Shown in pieces: positions 22,935 to 32,159 of a DNA stretch of 36,945 nt (positions within the stretch are counted from its first letter, which is position 1; every line of letters begins with the position of its first letter). The stretch spans positions 1 to 36,945 of the forward strand of contig JAOBWM010000068.1 in the NCBI GenBank assembly GCA_025463365.1. The letters run 5' to 3'. The notes below the pieces were generated by a model. That model had not been told where the DNA came from. It worked only from the letters and a program-made list of their open reading frames with translations, and made no database searches. This DNA comes from Acidimicrobiales bacterium (lineage in GTDB: Bacteria; Actinomycetota; Acidimicrobiia; Acidimicrobiales; Iamiaceae). Both the position numbers and the translations under genes were made by a program.

Positions 22935-23110
22935 TGCGTCGGTATGTTCGCCTGCCTCGGGTGGGGCCGAGAGGCCAATACGACGGCAGGCTTCGAAACG
23001 AAGGGTGCGGACGCGGCCGCAACGCGATCCTGCTCGTATCGTCTCGCCCTCGGAAGAGGCGTACCGAACGGTCGGGACCCACGCGGGAGGCCGATGAGGA
23101 GGTGGTCGAA

Positions 23111-23550
23111 ATGGATGTCGCTGAGGTCTGCGAGGACCTTCTGGCCGAGCGGGCGGGCCTGTTGGGCGCGATGGGCACTCTCGAGGTCGACCTCGACGCG
23201 GCAACGCCCGCCGAGGGTTGGTCGGTTCGGGACCAGCTCACCCATCTCGCGTGGTTCGACGAGGCCGCAACGCAGTTGATCGTGGACCCGAACGCCTTCC
23301 GGGCCAACCGCCTCCCGGTACCGAAGCTCCGGTCCGGCTCGGGCTCGGCGAGGTCGTCCTCGGGCACGACGATGCGACCGACGTCGTGACCGGCACCCTG
23401 GCCGACTTCTGCCTGCTGGTCACCCAGCGGCGCCACCTGGATGACACCGACCTCGAAGGGACCGGACCCGTCGCCACCACCTGGCTCCCGATCGCCCAGG
23501 CGTTCGCGGGACCACCAGGCGCGGGTCGCCAGCCCGGACAGTTCAGCTGA
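23111..23550 (+). pseudogene. TIGR03084-family gene with internal deletion
   Basis: The N-terminal ~70 residues are family-like (MDVAEVCEDLLAERAGL, then EGWSVRDQLTHLAWFDEAAT and VDPNAFRANR). Similarity then resumes in another frame with DATDVVTGTLADFCLLVTQR and WLPIAQAFAGPPGAGRQPGQ to the stop. Normal members of this metal-binding, maleylpyruvate-isomerase-like family have ~260 residues; here roughly 120 central residues are missing and the frame changes near 23330. ATG at 23111 is the probable original start. Transcription would diverge from the ArsR gene. Non-functional. Confidence 0.8.
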
Positions 23551-23591
23551 GGCGTCCGATCCGGATCGCCGACATCTCTGGCTTCTGTCGC

Positions 23592-24641
23592 TCAGAGAGC
23601 GCCTTGTCGGGCAGCCCGCCAGAGATCCACGGCACCGTCGGCGCCGCTGTCGAGTTGCGCGTCGATCGCCGCCAGCTCATCGGCGGTCAGTTGGAGGTTG
23701 CTGAGGGCATCGACGTTCTCCTCCAGCTGCTCGACCGAGGACGCTCCGATGACGAGCGAGGTCATGCGTTCATCGCGAAGCGCCCAAACCAGGGCCAGCT
23801 GGGCCAGCGTTTGACGGCGATCCCGCGCGATCGCATCCAGGCGACGGAGGCGCTGGACCATGTCGTCGGTCAACAGGTCGACCGGGAACGACGTGCCGAG
23901 CGAGGCCCGGGAGCCTTCGGGGATCCCATCGAGGTAGTGCGAGGTGAGCATCCCTTGGGCCAGGGCGGTGAAACCGATCAGGCCGAAACCATCCGCTTCC
24001 GCGGCCTCGAGCAGGCCATCGGCCTCGATCCATCGGTTCAACATCGAGTACGAGGGCTGGTGGATCAGCAGGGGTGTGCCCAGTTCACGGAGCAGCCGGG
24101 CCATCGTTCGCGAATCGTCGGCACCGTAGGAGGAGATCCCGACGTAGAGGGCCTTGCCCTGGCGGACGGCCGCATCGAGTGCGGCGGCGGTCTCCTCGAG
24201 GGGCGTGGTCGGGTCGAAGCGATGTGAGTAGAAGATGTCCACGTAGTCCAGGCCGAGCCGCTGCAAGGACTGGTCGAGCGAGGCCAGCAGGTACTTGCGA
24301 GAGCCGCCGCCTTGGCCGTATGGACCGGGCCACATGTCCCAGCCGGCCTTCGTGGAGATGATGAGCTCGTCGCGATGTGCGCCGAGGTCCTCGCGCAACA
24401 GCCGGCCTGCATTGATCTCGGCCGATCCGTAGGGAGGCCCGTAGTTGTTGGCCAGATCGAAGTGGGTGATGCCGAGATCGAACGCTCGCAACGCGACGGC
24501 ACGTTGCTGCACGAAGGGCCGGTCGTCACCGAAGTTGTGCCAGAACCCGAGCGAAAGGAGCGGGAGGTCGAGCCCGGATCGGCCGGCGCGCCGATAGCGC
24601 ATGGGACCCTCGTAGCGGCCTGGCGCATGTGTGGAGGTCAC
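23592..24641 (-). CDS. Aldo/keto reductase (YghZ/AKR14-like)
   Basis: NADPH-dependent (alpha/beta)8-barrel reductase of 349 residues. The catalytic tetrad is visible: Asp and Tyr in HFDLANNYGPPYGSAE, Lys in IISTKAGWDMW and His in IFYSHRFDP. The loop TKAGWDMWPGPYGQGG and the C-terminal NADPH-binding segment SLVIGASSVEQLEENVDAL resemble E. coli YghZ, an L-glyceraldehyde-3-phosphate reductase; the real substrate is uncertain. GTG at 24641 follows GGAGAG. It is separated from the acyl-CoA ligase upstream by ~280 bases and is probably transcribed alone. Confidence 0.93.
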   Translation of the reverse strand: MTSTHAPGRYEGPMRYRRAGRSGLDLPLLSLGFWHNFGDDRPFVQQRAVALRAFDLGITHFDLANNYGPPYGSAEINAGRLLREDLGAHRDELIISTKAGWDMWPGPYGQGGGSRKYLLASLDQSLQRLGLDYVDIFYSHRFDPTTPLEETAAALDAAVRQGKALYVGISSYGADDSRTMARLLRELGTPLLIHQPSYSMLNRWIEADGLLEAAEADGFGLIGFTALAQGMLTSHYLDGIPEGSRASLGTSFPVDLLTDDMVQRLRRLDAIARDRRQTLAQLALVWALRDERMTSLVIGASSVEQLEENVDALSNLQLTADELAAIDAQLDSGADGAVDLWRAARQGAL

Positions 24642-24920
24642 GATCTCTCCGTGTTCGTACTCGAGCCCGACGAGAGCCAGCAGGGTTTCGCTTTCCAGCG
24701 GGGTTCCGCCGAGCTGGACGGCCGGAAGATCCCTGGACCGTCAAGAGATGGGGGGACTGCTGGCTTCCCAGAGATTACGACGATCCGCCCACGTTCGCCG
24801 TTCGATGGGCAGGCCGGTCTCGACCATGTGACGGACGAAGCCCTTCCGCGGAGGCTCCTCTTGTGTGCCCCACCACACCGAGGCGGTCGGCCAACCCGGG
24901 CCGGTCAACGCGTCAGGCGG
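24642..24920. other. Gap between aldo/keto reductase and acyl-CoA ligase
   Basis: About 280 bases with no recognisable gene. A plus-strand frame includes WLPRDYDDPPTFAVRWAGR, which looks protein-like but matches nothing I know. The promoter of the aldo/keto reductase should lie here; no clear hexamers seen. Confidence 0.35.
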
Positions 24921-26561
24921 TCAAGCGGTCCGGGTCGCGGCGAGTTGTTCGAGGCCCAGTAGGGCGATGGCGTCTTCGCGCATCTTGAACTTCTGCACCT
25001 TGCCGGTGACGGTCATGGGGAAGGTGTCGGTGAGCTGGACGTAGCGCGGGACCTTGAAGTGGGCGATCTTCCCGTCGCAGAACGCCCGGAGGTCCTCCGC
25101 GGTCGCGGCGGCTCCGTCTCGCAGCTGCACCCAGGCCATCACGGCCTCGCCGTAGCGCTCGTCGGGGACCCCGATCACCTGGACGTCGGCCACGGCGGGA
25201 TGGGTGTAGAGGAACTCCTCGACCTCCCGCGGGTACACGTTCTCGCCGCCGCGGATGATCAGGTCCTTCGACCGGCCGACGATGTTCACGTAGCCCTCGG
25301 CGTCCATGGTGGCCAGGTCGCCGGTGTGCATCCAGCCCTTGGCATCGATCGCCTCGGACGTGCGCTCGGGGTCGTTCCAGTAGCCGGACATGACCGAGTA
25401 GCCACGCGTGCAGAGCTCGCCCGGCTCGCCTTCGGCCACCGTGTCGCCGGTGGCGGGATCGACCACCTTCACCTCGACGTGCGGGTGCACCCTGCCGACG
25501 GTCGACACGCGGCGATCGAGCGAGTCGTCGGCCCGGGTCTGGGTGGACACCGGCGACGTCTCGGTCATGCCGTAACAGACGGTCACCTCGTCCATGCCCA
25601 TGCGAGCGATCACCTGCTTCATGACCTCCACCGGGCACGGTGAGCCGGCCATGATCCCGGTGCGCAGGCTGGAGAGGTCGAGCTGGTCGACCTTCGGGGA
25701 GGCGAGCTCGGCGATGAACATCGTCGGGACCCCGAAGAGCGAGGTGCACCGCTCGGCGGCCACCGCCTCGAGCACGTCGTCGGGGTCGAAGGAGGGGCCG
25801 GGGACGACCATCGTCGAGCCGTGGGTGGTGCATCCGAGGTTGCCCATCACCATCCCGAAGCAGTGGTAGAAGGGCACGGGGATGCAGACCCGGTCCTCCG
25901 GCGTGTGCCGGCACAGTTCGGCCACGAAGTACCCGTTGTTCAAGATGTTGCGGTGGCTGAGGGTGGCGCCCTTCGGGAACCCGGTGGTGCCGCTCGTGTA
26001 CTGGATGTTGATCGGGTCGCGGGGATCGAGGGTGGCCAGCCGCTCGGGCACGACACCTTCGGGCTGGTCGACGCCGGCGGCCAAGAGGTCGTCCCAATCG
26101 TCGGTGCCGATGAAGATCGTGCGCTCGAGGAGCGGAGCGTCGGGCCGCGACTCCTCGAGGATGGCCCGGTAGTCGCTCGACTTGTGTTCGGTGGCCGCCA
26201 CGAGGAACCGGCAGCCGGACTGGTTGAGGACGTAGGTCAGCTCGTGGCTGCGATACGCCGGGTTGATGTTGACGAGGATCGCACCGATCTTGGCGGTGGC
26301 GTACTGGACGAGCACCCACTCGGCATGGTTGGGGCTCCACATCCCGATCCGATCGCCGGAGGCCAGCCCGAGGGCGAGCAACCCGCGGGCCACCCGGTCC
26401 ACCTCGGCATCCAGCTCGGCGTAGGTCCACCGCACGCCTTGGTGGACGACCACCAGTGCTTCGCGCTCGGCGTGCGCCTTCGCGGTGGCTTCGAAGTTTG
26501 CACCGATCGTCTGCTCCAGCAGGGGCACCTCGATGGAGCCTGCTCGTACCGACCATCCCAT
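24921..26561 (-). CDS. AMP-forming fatty acyl-CoA ligase (FadD/AcsF-like)
   Basis: Adenylate-forming ligase of 546 residues that activates a carboxylic acid, probably a fatty acid, to its CoA ester. All family motifs are present: the P-loop-like [30 protein letters not shown], the hinge [35 protein letters not shown] and the catalytic lysine in [16 protein letters not shown] at 26561 follows GGGGGTG; an in-frame GTG at 26567 is an alternative. The chain length of the acid cannot be read from sequence. The upstream neighbour in the same direction is the GT39-like gene, separated by a G-rich tandem repeat. Confidence 0.95.
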   Translation of the reverse strand: MGWSVRAGSIEVPLLEQTIGANFEATAKAHAEREALVVVHQGVRWTYAELDAEVDRVARGLLALGLASGDRIGMWSPNHAEWVLVQYATAKIGAILVNINPAYRSHELTYVLNQSGCRFLVAATEHKSSDYRAILEESRPDAPLLERTIFIGTDDWDDLLAAGVDQPEGVVPERLATLDPRDPINIQYTSGTTGFPKGATLSHRNILNNGYFVAELCRHTPEDRVCIPVPFYHCFGMVMGNLGCTTHGSTMVVPGPSFDPDDVLEAVAAERCTSLFGVPTMFIAELASPKVDQLDLSSLRTGIMAGSPCPVEVMKQVIARMGMDEVTVCYGMTETSPVSTQTRADDSLDRRVSTVGRVHPHVEVKVVDPATGDTVAEGEPGELCTRGYSVMSGYWNDPERTSEAIDAKGWMHTGDLATMDAEGYVNIVGRSKDLIIRGGENVYPREVEEFLYTHPAVADVQVIGVPDERYGEAVMAWVQLRDGAAATAEDLRAFCDGKIAHFKVPRYVQLTDTFPMTVTGKVQKFKMREDAIALLGLEQLAATRTA

Positions 26562-26632
26562 GGGCACCCCCTGTGTCCTGCCCCCTTCCGGCCGAGGCTA
26601 AGGCCGCTGCTGGGGCCGTGCCGGCTCCGTGC

Positions 26633-26670
26633 TGGGCGGGCGGGCTGGGCGGGCGGGCTGGGCGAGCAAG
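26633..26670 (+). repeat. 13-base tandem repeat with G-quadruplex potential
   Basis: GGGCGGGCGGGCT occurs twice head to tail (26633-26645 and 26646-26658), followed by a degenerate GGGCGAGCAAGGCGGGCGGG. More than four GGG runs with 1-2 base loops can form a G-quadruplex on the plus strand, which is the template strand for the flanking minus-strand genes. It lies between the end of the glycosyltransferase gene and the start of the acyl-CoA ligase. Confidence 0.75.
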
Positions 26671-26700
26671 GCGGGCGGGGAGCCTCCGGCCAGCGTGGGG

Positions 26701-28734
26701 TCAGCCCAAGGTGACGCGGGACGTAGCCAGCGCGGGCCCCTTGCCCTGGCAGTCGTACAGGCCGACGCCGAGCTGCTGGTCGGCGGCGCGCACCTTGCCG
26801 CCCCAGCGGGCCGGCGGGACGAGCGTGCACACCTTTGCGATGACCCCGGAGATCCGCTTGGTGGCCGTGGACGAGGATCCGGTGAGCACGAAGCGGAGCT
26901 CCTTGGCCCGCACGAGCCGGGCCAGCCGTTGGGGCGTCATGATCGGGTCGCGACCCGTGTAGCCGTTCATCGCCATGACCGAGTCGCCGCCGATGATCGG
27001 CCGGTCGGCCAGCCCCGAACTCGGCACGGCGACGATCCATCGCTCGGTCGCGTGTTGGCCACGCAGCCATGTCAGCAGAGAGGGCCCGAGCGTGGTCGGG
27101 GCGGGGGAGGCGAGTGCGAGCGGCTTGACGCCGGCTGGGAGCGGCCCGTCGACCACACTCGATGGCCGCGCGCCGGGGACGGTCGGGCTGTCGCGGTGGG
27201 TGGCGCCGCCGATGGACCAGGCGAGCGGAGCGAGGAGGGCGACGACCACGACCACGGCGATCACGGAGGTGGTGGCCCGGGGGACCGGACCGTCGGCGGA
27301 GGTGCCGACCGCCTTCGAGGAGCGGGCCCGAACGATCAGGGCCGCGGTGGCCAGCACGAAGGCGACCGCCACCACCGGACGCAGCCACAGCAGCGCGGGG
27401 ATCCGGGCCATGAAGACGAGGTGCAGGGCACCCGTGAGCGCAACGGCTCCCGCCGCCACCGCGAGCCCGGCTCGGCCGGCGCGGGCCGCCATGGCGGCGC
27501 CGATGCCGACCAGGCCGGCCAGCCCCGGTGCCATGAGGGACACGTAGTAGTTGTGGAAGATGCCCGAGGCGGTGGCGAACACCACGTAGGTCGCGGCCGT
27601 CCAGAGGGCGAACAGGACGACGGCGCCACCCTGCTGGGCGGTGTACCTGCGGCGATACACGCCGACCGCCCCCGCGGCCGCGGCCGCTCCAGCGAGGGGC
27701 GCGAGCCACATCACCTGGTCGCCGAGCGAGAGGTCGAACAGCCGGAACGGTCCCGGGGTCCCGCCGTACCGGTTGACCCGCGTGATGGTTCGCACCTTGC
27801 CGGTAGCACGGTCTCGGACCTTCAACTGCGAGGACTGCCGCGTGGCCAGGCTCTGCTTCTGCGCCGGCGTCGAGGCGGATGTGGTGAGACGCCCGACGCC
27901 GTCGTATCCGAACACCAGGTTCGCGGCGCTCCCGTTCGTGGAGCCACCGACCCAGGGCCGCTGGTCGAGCGGGGTGTGGTCCACCGCCGCCACCCAGGCG
28001 CCGCTCACGAGCGCGATCACCGCGAGCCCGGCTGCCAGGTGGGCGAGCCGGCGTCGCCACGACGTGTTCGCGCACAGCAGGTAGGCGCCCCAGAGCGCGG
28101 GGACCACGAGGAGCGCGGCCAGGAGCTTGGTGAGGAAGCCGGCGCCCACGAGCGCCGACGCGGCCACGACCCACCCGACGTGGCCGCGCTCGATGGCGCG
28201 GACCATGCAGGCGCCTGCGGCCACCACGCACAGCAGGAGGATCGCATCGGGGTTGTTGGACCGCGAGATGGCCACCACCACCGGGGTGGTGGCCAGCGCC
28301 AGCCCGGCCACGATGCCGGCGAGGCGACCCCACGCCCGGCCGATCGTGCGCATCAACAGCCAGGCGGACAGGCCTGTGGCGACCACGGACGGGCCCATGA
28401 GGGCCCAGCTGGACATGCCGAAGGTGTGCACGGAGATGGCGTTGGCCCACAGAGCGAGCGGTGGCTTGTCCACGGTCACCCAGCCGCCAGGGTCGTAGGA
28501 CCCGAACCAGAAGTTGTGCCCGCTCTGGTTCATCGACCGTGCCGCCGCCGCGTAGAAGATGTTCCCGGTGCGGTTCAGTGTCAGGCGCCAGAACCCGAGG
28601 GCGAGGGCAAGGGCCGTGACGGCCAGCTCGGGTCCCAGGGTTGCGGTGGTCCGAGCGATCCGCCCGCGTGCCCCCCGTTGACCTGGCCCCCGTCCGGCCG
28701 GGACAGAAGGCGGTTCATCGGCGGAGTCGGGCAC
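26701..28734 (-). CDS. GT39-family (ArnT/PMT-like) membrane glycosyltransferase
   Basis: Integral membrane glycosyltransferase of the GT-C fold, 677 residues. The first extracellular loop has the family-like NIFYAAAARSMNQSGHNFWF and DPGGWVTVDKPPLALW, and is followed by about eleven hydrophobic helices. The C-terminal soluble domain contains GGDSVMAMNGYTGRDPIM and LARLVRAKELRFVL. Members use a polyprenyl-phosphate sugar to glycosylate envelope lipids, glycans or proteins; in actinobacteria donors are typically decaprenyl-linked sugars. ATG at 28734 is near the annotated N-terminal cytoplasmic, Pro/Arg-rich leader. A hairpin lies 56 bases upstream of the start. Confidence 0.9.
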   Translation of the reverse strand: MPDSADEPPSVPAGRGPGQRGARGRIARTTATLGPELAVTALALALGFWRLTLNRTGNIFYAAAARSMNQSGHNFWFGSYDPGGWVTVDKPPLALWANAISVHTFGMSSWALMGPSVVATGLSAWLLMRTIGRAWGRLAGIVAGLALATTPVVVAISRSNNPDAILLLCVVAAGACMVRAIERGHVGWVVAASALVGAGFLTKLLAALLVVPALWGAYLLCANTSWRRRLAHLAAGLAVIALVSGAWVAAVDHTPLDQRPWVGGSTNGSAANLVFGYDGVGRLTTSASTPAQKQSLATRQSSQLKVRDRATGKVRTITRVNRYGGTPGPFRLFDLSLGDQVMWLAPLAGAAAAAGAVGVYRRRYTAQQGGAVVLFALWTAATYVVFATASGIFHNYYVSLMAPGLAGLVGIGAAMAARAGRAGLAVAAGAVALTGALHLVFMARIPALLWLRPVVAVAFVLATAALIVRARSSKAVGTSADGPVPRATTSVIAVVVVVALLAPLAWSIGGATHRDSPTVPGARPSSVVDGPLPAGVKPLALASPAPTTLGPSLLTWLRGQHATERWIVAVPSSGLADRPIIGGDSVMAMNGYTGRDPIMTPQRLARLVRAKELRFVLTGSSSTATKRISGVIAKVCTLVPPARWGGKVRAADQQLGVGLYDCQGKGPALATSRVTLG

Positions 28735-29092
28735 GAGGCGCCGATCGGGGGAGGGTCGGGTGAGCGTTTGGATTCCACCATCGTGACGACTGAACGGTCA
28801 ACCCTCGCTCAACCTTCGGTGATCGTTCAGCCAGACATCGCCGGGCCGCCGCGAGCTCACGTGGCAGCAACGGCCGAGCACGGGGGAGCGGTGGGCTGGC
28901 CGCTGGGCGTCCTGCTTCGTGCACACCACGTGGCGGCAACCGACGCGATCGGCGAGTTCCCGCACGCTCCTCGCGGCTACCTGAACGTCAGCGACGCCGA
29001 GCGGGGCTGGCACGGGCGTGCAGGCGATGTCGAAACGGCGCGAGGGCACCCCGATGCCGAGGAGGGGGACGTACTGGTGTCGGGCGGCCGGT
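28735..29092. other. Gap between glycosyltransferase and LLM oxidoreductase genes
   Basis: About 358 bases without a recognisable gene; open frames on both strands give unconvincing proteins. It should hold the glycosyltransferase promoter and the end of the LLM transcript. The only structure seen is the hairpin at 28790-28830. Confidence 0.45.
28790..28830. other. Imperfect hairpin, possible terminator or operator
   Basis: CTGAACGGTCA (28790-28800) pairs with TGATCGTTCAG (28820-28830) with one G-T wobble; ACC/GGT next to the loop extends it with a bulge. It is 263 bases after the LLM stop and 56 before the glycosyltransferase start, so an operator is as likely as a terminator. Confidence 0.45.
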
Positions 29093-30157
29093 TCAGGCCA
29101 GGAGCTCGCGGACCCGCGGGATGACCTGGGTGCCGTAGAGCTCGATGTTGGTCATCAGCTCTGCTTGGGAGAGCCCGCCCATGCCGTACTTCAGGTCGAA
29201 GCGGGTCGCGCCGAGCGTGGGGAGGTTGGCCGCGATCTTCTGCGCCACGGTCTCGGGCGACCCGACGTAGAGCGCCCCGTCCGGCCCGATCTCGTGCTGG
29301 AAGGACTCCCTCGTCGGGACCGCGAACCCGCGGGTCTTGCTGACGTGGCTGATGACGTCCAGGTAGCGCGGCCAGAACGCCTCGACCGCCTCCTGGTCGG
29401 TGGAAGCCACGTGACCGGGTGCGTGCACGCCGACCGGTCGGAGGGGCTGCTCGAAGCGTTCGAGGGCCTGGTGGAAGAGGTCGGAGAACGGAGCGAACCG
29501 TGCCGGAGGGCCACCGATGATCGCGAGCATCAGGGAGAAGCCGTAGCGGGCGGCCCGCATGACCGACTCGGGGCTGCCGCCGACACCGATCCACACCGGG
29601 AACGGCCCCGATTCGGTGTGGGGGACCACGTCTTGGTCGTAGAGCGACGGGCGGGTCTTGCCCTGCCAGGTGACGGGGCTGCCCTTGAGGAGCTCGGCAA
29701 AGAGGTTGGTCTTCTCCTCGAAGAGCTCCTCGTAGTCGGCGAGGTCGTAGCCGAACAGCGGGAACGAGTCGATGCTGGACCCTCGCCCGAGGATGACCTC
29801 GGCTCGGCCGCTGGAGATGGCATCGAGCGTGGAGAACCGCTGGAACACCCGGACGGGATCGTCGGAGCTCAACACCGTGACCGCCGACCCGACGTGGATC
29901 CTGCTCGTGCGCGCCGCGATCGCGCTGAGGACCACGTCGGCGGCCGAGAGCGGGAAGTCGTCGGTGTGGTGCTCCCCGATCCCGAAGTAGTCGACCCCAA
30001 CCTGGTCGGCCAGGACCCCTTGCTCGACGAGGTCACGGATCGTCTGGGCATGAGACAGCGGGCGATCATCCGCGTCGTGGGTGACGTCGCCGAAGGTGTC
30101 GAGGCCGAGCACGAGGGGGAACGGTTCGCCTGTCATCTCGGCATTCTGGGGCGACAT
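29093..30157 (-). CDS. LLM-class flavin-dependent oxidoreductase
   Basis: Luciferase-like (bacterial luciferase/F420 superfamily) TIM-barrel enzyme of 354 residues. Marks are PLVLGLDTFGD at the start, DYFGIGEHHTDDF, SRIHVGSAVTVLSSDDPVRV, GRAEVILGRGS, FPVWIGVGGSPESV and the C-terminal GSPETVAQKIA with ATRFDLKYGMG. It uses FMN or F420 and oxygen or a reduced substrate; which cannot be told here. ATG at 30157 is preferred; another in-frame ATG at 30136 exists. It lies in the same direction as, and 78 bases after, the flavin reductase gene, so it may receive electrons or reduced flavin from that module, by inference. Confidence 0.92.
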   Translation of the reverse strand: MSPQNAEMTGEPFPLVLGLDTFGDVTHDADDRPLSHAQTIRDLVEQGVLADQVGVDYFGIGEHHTDDFPLSAADVVLSAIAARTSRIHVGSAVTVLSSDDPVRVFQRFSTLDAISSGRAEVILGRGSSIDSFPLFGYDLADYEELFEEKTNLFAELLKGSPVTWQGKTRPSLYDQDVVPHTESGPFPVWIGVGGSPESVMRAARYGFSLMLAIIGGPPARFAPFSDLFHQALERFEQPLRPVGVHAPGHVASTDQEAVEAFWPRYLDVISHVSKTRGFAVPTRESFQHEIGPDGALYVGSPETVAQKIAANLPTLGATRFDLKYGMGGLSQAELMTNIELYGTQVIPRVRELLA

Positions 30158-30235
30158 CGCGCGTTTCGCATCGCTCCCGGAGAAGATCGGGCCGGCCGCC
30201 TCCGGCCCGCGCGAAAACCCTGGTCTCGAGCGGCG

Positions 30236-30961
30236 TCAGCCGGTGGGGCCGAACCGTTCGACGCGGATGGTCGGCGTTGCGACGCCGGCGTCCACGAGGA
30301 GGTTGCTGGCGGCTTCGGCGAACCCGGTGGAGCCGCAGATGAAGGTGGTGGCGTCGGGTCGGACGAAGGGGGCGAGGTCATCGACCGCGATCCGCCCCGC
30401 TGGTCGAGGGCCGTCGGGCGGCTGCGTGCGCGTGTGGATGACGGTCACGTCGGGCCCGGACATCTCGCTCGCGTAGATGAGATCCTCGGGCGTCCGCACC
30501 GAGACCACGAGGTGGGCCAAGGCTTGGTTCGGCGTGCGCCGGGCGAGCCGCAGCATGGCCACGAGCGGGACGACACCCGAACCGCCGCCCACCAGGAGGG
30601 CCGGCGTGGTGCCGCTCCACACGAACCAGCCGCCGATCGGCCCGCGGACCTCGAGTGCGTCGCCGACCACCAACTCGTCGTGCAGGAAGCCCGAGACCTC
30701 GCCGTCGGTCAGGCGCTCGATGGTGAGCTCGATCTCCGCGGTGCCGTCGGGCGGTGACGCGACCGAGTAGGACCGTTGCGCCGTGTAGCCGTCTGGTGCG
30801 GTGAGGCGAACGAGGAAGTGCTGTCCGGCGAGGTGCGGCGCCGCGACCGGAAGCGCGATCCGGAGCGTCTTCACCCGAGGCGTCTCGGTTCGGATGTCCA
30901 CGACGGTGCCGGCCTGCCAGGGCCCGACCGCCGGAACCTCGGGGCCCGCGTCGTCGATCAC
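30236..30961 (-). CDS. FAD/NAD-binding ferredoxin-reductase-type oxidoreductase
   Basis: FNR-superfamily flavoprotein of 241 residues without an iron-sulfur domain. The FAD motif RSYS lies at residues 63-66 (QRSYSVASPP), the NAD(P) motif is GGGSGVVPLVAMLRLARR, and the C-terminus ends VERFGPTG in place of a 2Fe-2S domain. GTG at 30961 begins 8 bases after the stop of the sulfite-oxidase-like gene, so the two form a tight pair; this reductase probably shuttles electrons to or from the molybdoenzyme. Such pairs are common in actinobacteria, but their physiological substrate is not known. Confidence 0.92.
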   Translation of the reverse strand: MIDDAGPEVPAVGPWQAGTVVDIRTETPRVKTLRIALPVAAPHLAGQHFLVRLTAPDGYTAQRSYSVASPPDGTAEIELTIERLTDGEVSGFLHDELVVGDALEVRGPIGGWFVWSGTTPALLVGGGSGVVPLVAMLRLARRTPNQALAHLVVSVRTPEDLIYASEMSGPDVTVIHTRTQPPDGPRPAGRIAVDDLAPFVRPDATTFICGSTGFAEAASNLLVDAGVATPTIRVERFGPTG

Positions 30962-30969
30962 CGGTGCCG

Positions 30970-31578
30970 TCAGTCGCCCTGGTAGCGCTGTTCGAGCCAG
31001 GGATCACCGCGATCGTGGTAGCCGCGCTCCTCCCAGAAGCCGGGCTCGTCGTGGTCCAGGACCCGCAGGCCGCTGACCCACTTGGCGCTCTTCCAGAAGT
31101 AGAGGTGGGGGACCAGCAGCCGCGCTGGGCCACCGTGCTCACGGGGCAGGGGAGCGCCGTCGACCTCCCATGCGACCCACGCCTTGCCGCCGGTGACGTC
31201 CGCGAGCGGCAGGTTGGTGGTGTAGCCGGTGTGGCAGGTGGCCAGCACGTGGGTGGCCGACGGCTGCGGCTTGGCGATGGCCAGGAGGGTGTCGACCGAG
31301 ATGCCGGTGAAGGTCATGTCGAGCTTGGACCACGTGGTCACGCAGTGGATGTCGCCGCGGTAGGTGTCCGCGCCCAGTGCGTGGATCTCGTCCCAGGTCC
31401 ACGACACGGGCTGCTCGACGAGACCGTCGATGCCGAAGGTCCATTCGGCGGTGTCGAGCTTGGGGGTGACCTCCGCGGTGAGTACGGGCCACGACCGGCC
31501 GGTGTCGTACTGGCCCGGTGGCAGGCGGGGATCGCTCGGCTTGCGCCGACCCAGGAAGCCGCGAGTGAACCCGCTCAC
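30970..31578 (-). CDS. Molybdopterin-dependent sulfite-oxidase-like oxidoreductase
   Basis: Single-domain molybdoenzyme of the sulfite oxidase fold, 202 residues. The molybdenum-ligand cysteine is Cys79 in DIHCVTTWSKLD. Other marks are WTFGIDGLVEQPVSWTWDEI, THVLATCHTGYTTNLPLADV, AWVAWEVDGAPLPREHGGP and WKSAKWVSGLRVLD. There is no Tat signal and no dimerisation domain, so it is probably cytoplasmic, unlike periplasmic MsrP. GTG at 31578 gives the natural N-terminus (MSGFTRGFLGRRKP); the frame is open far upstream, but that part overlaps the divergent SpoIIAA-like gene. It is paired with the flavin reductase 8 bases downstream. Confidence 0.92.
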   Translation of the reverse strand: MSGFTRGFLGRRKPSDPRLPPGQYDTGRSWPVLTAEVTPKLDTAEWTFGIDGLVEQPVSWTWDEIHALGADTYRGDIHCVTTWSKLDMTFTGISVDTLLAIAKPQPSATHVLATCHTGYTTNLPLADVTGGKAWVAWEVDGAPLPREHGGPARLLVPHLYFWKSAKWVSGLRVLDHDEPGFWEERGYHDRGDPWLEQRYQGD

Positions 31579-31729
31579 GGTCGAGCGGCGGGCGCGATGG
31601 AGGTGCCGTGGAGGTCGCTCGTCACGGCGCCCATGCTCGCGCCGATCTGGCTGTCCCGCCGGGGCTCGAACCCCAGCGCAGCCATGGCGCGGTAGCGTCT
31701 CCAGGGTGATCGTGGGGGAATCGGGCGGC

Positions 31730-32137
31730 ATGCTGCACGCGATCGAGTTCGTCGAAGGCCAGGTTCCGAACGCGCTCGTCACGGTCAGCGGCCCGATGAC
31801 CGTCGAGGGCAACCGTGCGTGGCTGGCGGCGCTCATCGGCGACCCGCGATGGCGACCCGGGATGAAGACCCTCGTGGATGGCACCGGGCTCGTGCCCGCC
31901 GAGTTCGGTGGAAGCGATGTCCGGGACGTCGCCGAGAGCACCCTCATCGAGGCCGACGCGTGGGGTGCAGGTTCGAGCGCCGTGGTGGTGGGGAGCCCCG
32001 CGATCTACGGGCTCTTGCGCATCTGGCAGGTCGCCACGAGTGCGATGGAGTGGCGCACCGAGATCTTCCACTCCCGCGACGAAGCCCTCGCCTGGCTCGC
32101 CGAGCCCCGACCCGGGGACGCCGACACGGTCTCGTGA
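31730..32137 (+). CDS. STAS/SpoIIAA-like protein
   Basis: Small 135-residue protein with a SpoIIAA/STAS-like pattern: strand IEFVEGQVPNALVTVSGPMT, a loop with KTLVDGTGLVPAEFG, a helix, VVVGSPAIYGLLRIW and a terminal helix after EIFHSRDEALAWL. Proteins of this kind bind lipids or act as regulators; no phosphorylatable serine in the DSS context is seen, so a classical anti-anti-sigma role is unlikely. ATG at 31730 follows GGGGGA by ten bases; in-frame GTGs at 31706 and 31712 are alternatives. It diverges from the molybdoenzyme gene and converges with the AraC gene. Confidence 0.8.
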   Translation: MLHAIEFVEGQVPNALVTVSGPMTVEGNRAWLAALIGDPRWRPGMKTLVDGTGLVPAEFGGSDVRDVAESTLIEADAWGAGSSAVVVGSPAIYGLLRIWQVATSAMEWRTEIFHSRDEALAWLAEPRPGDADTVS

Positions 32138-32159
32138 CCGGGTGCGTTCGGGCCACCCC

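Noticed and set aside
26237-29124. Very long open frames on both strands (737 codons minus, 831 codons plus) across the glycosyltransferase region
   Set aside because: Translations are Arg/Gly/His-rich, lack domains and shadow the GT39-like and acyl-CoA ligase genes, as is common in GC-rich DNA.
31650-31735. tRNA-like T-arm (GGGGTTCGAGCCCC) on the minus strand
   Set aside because: The T-stem has a mismatch in the fourth pair and no matching acceptor, D- or anticodon arms fit; it is a short palindrome only.
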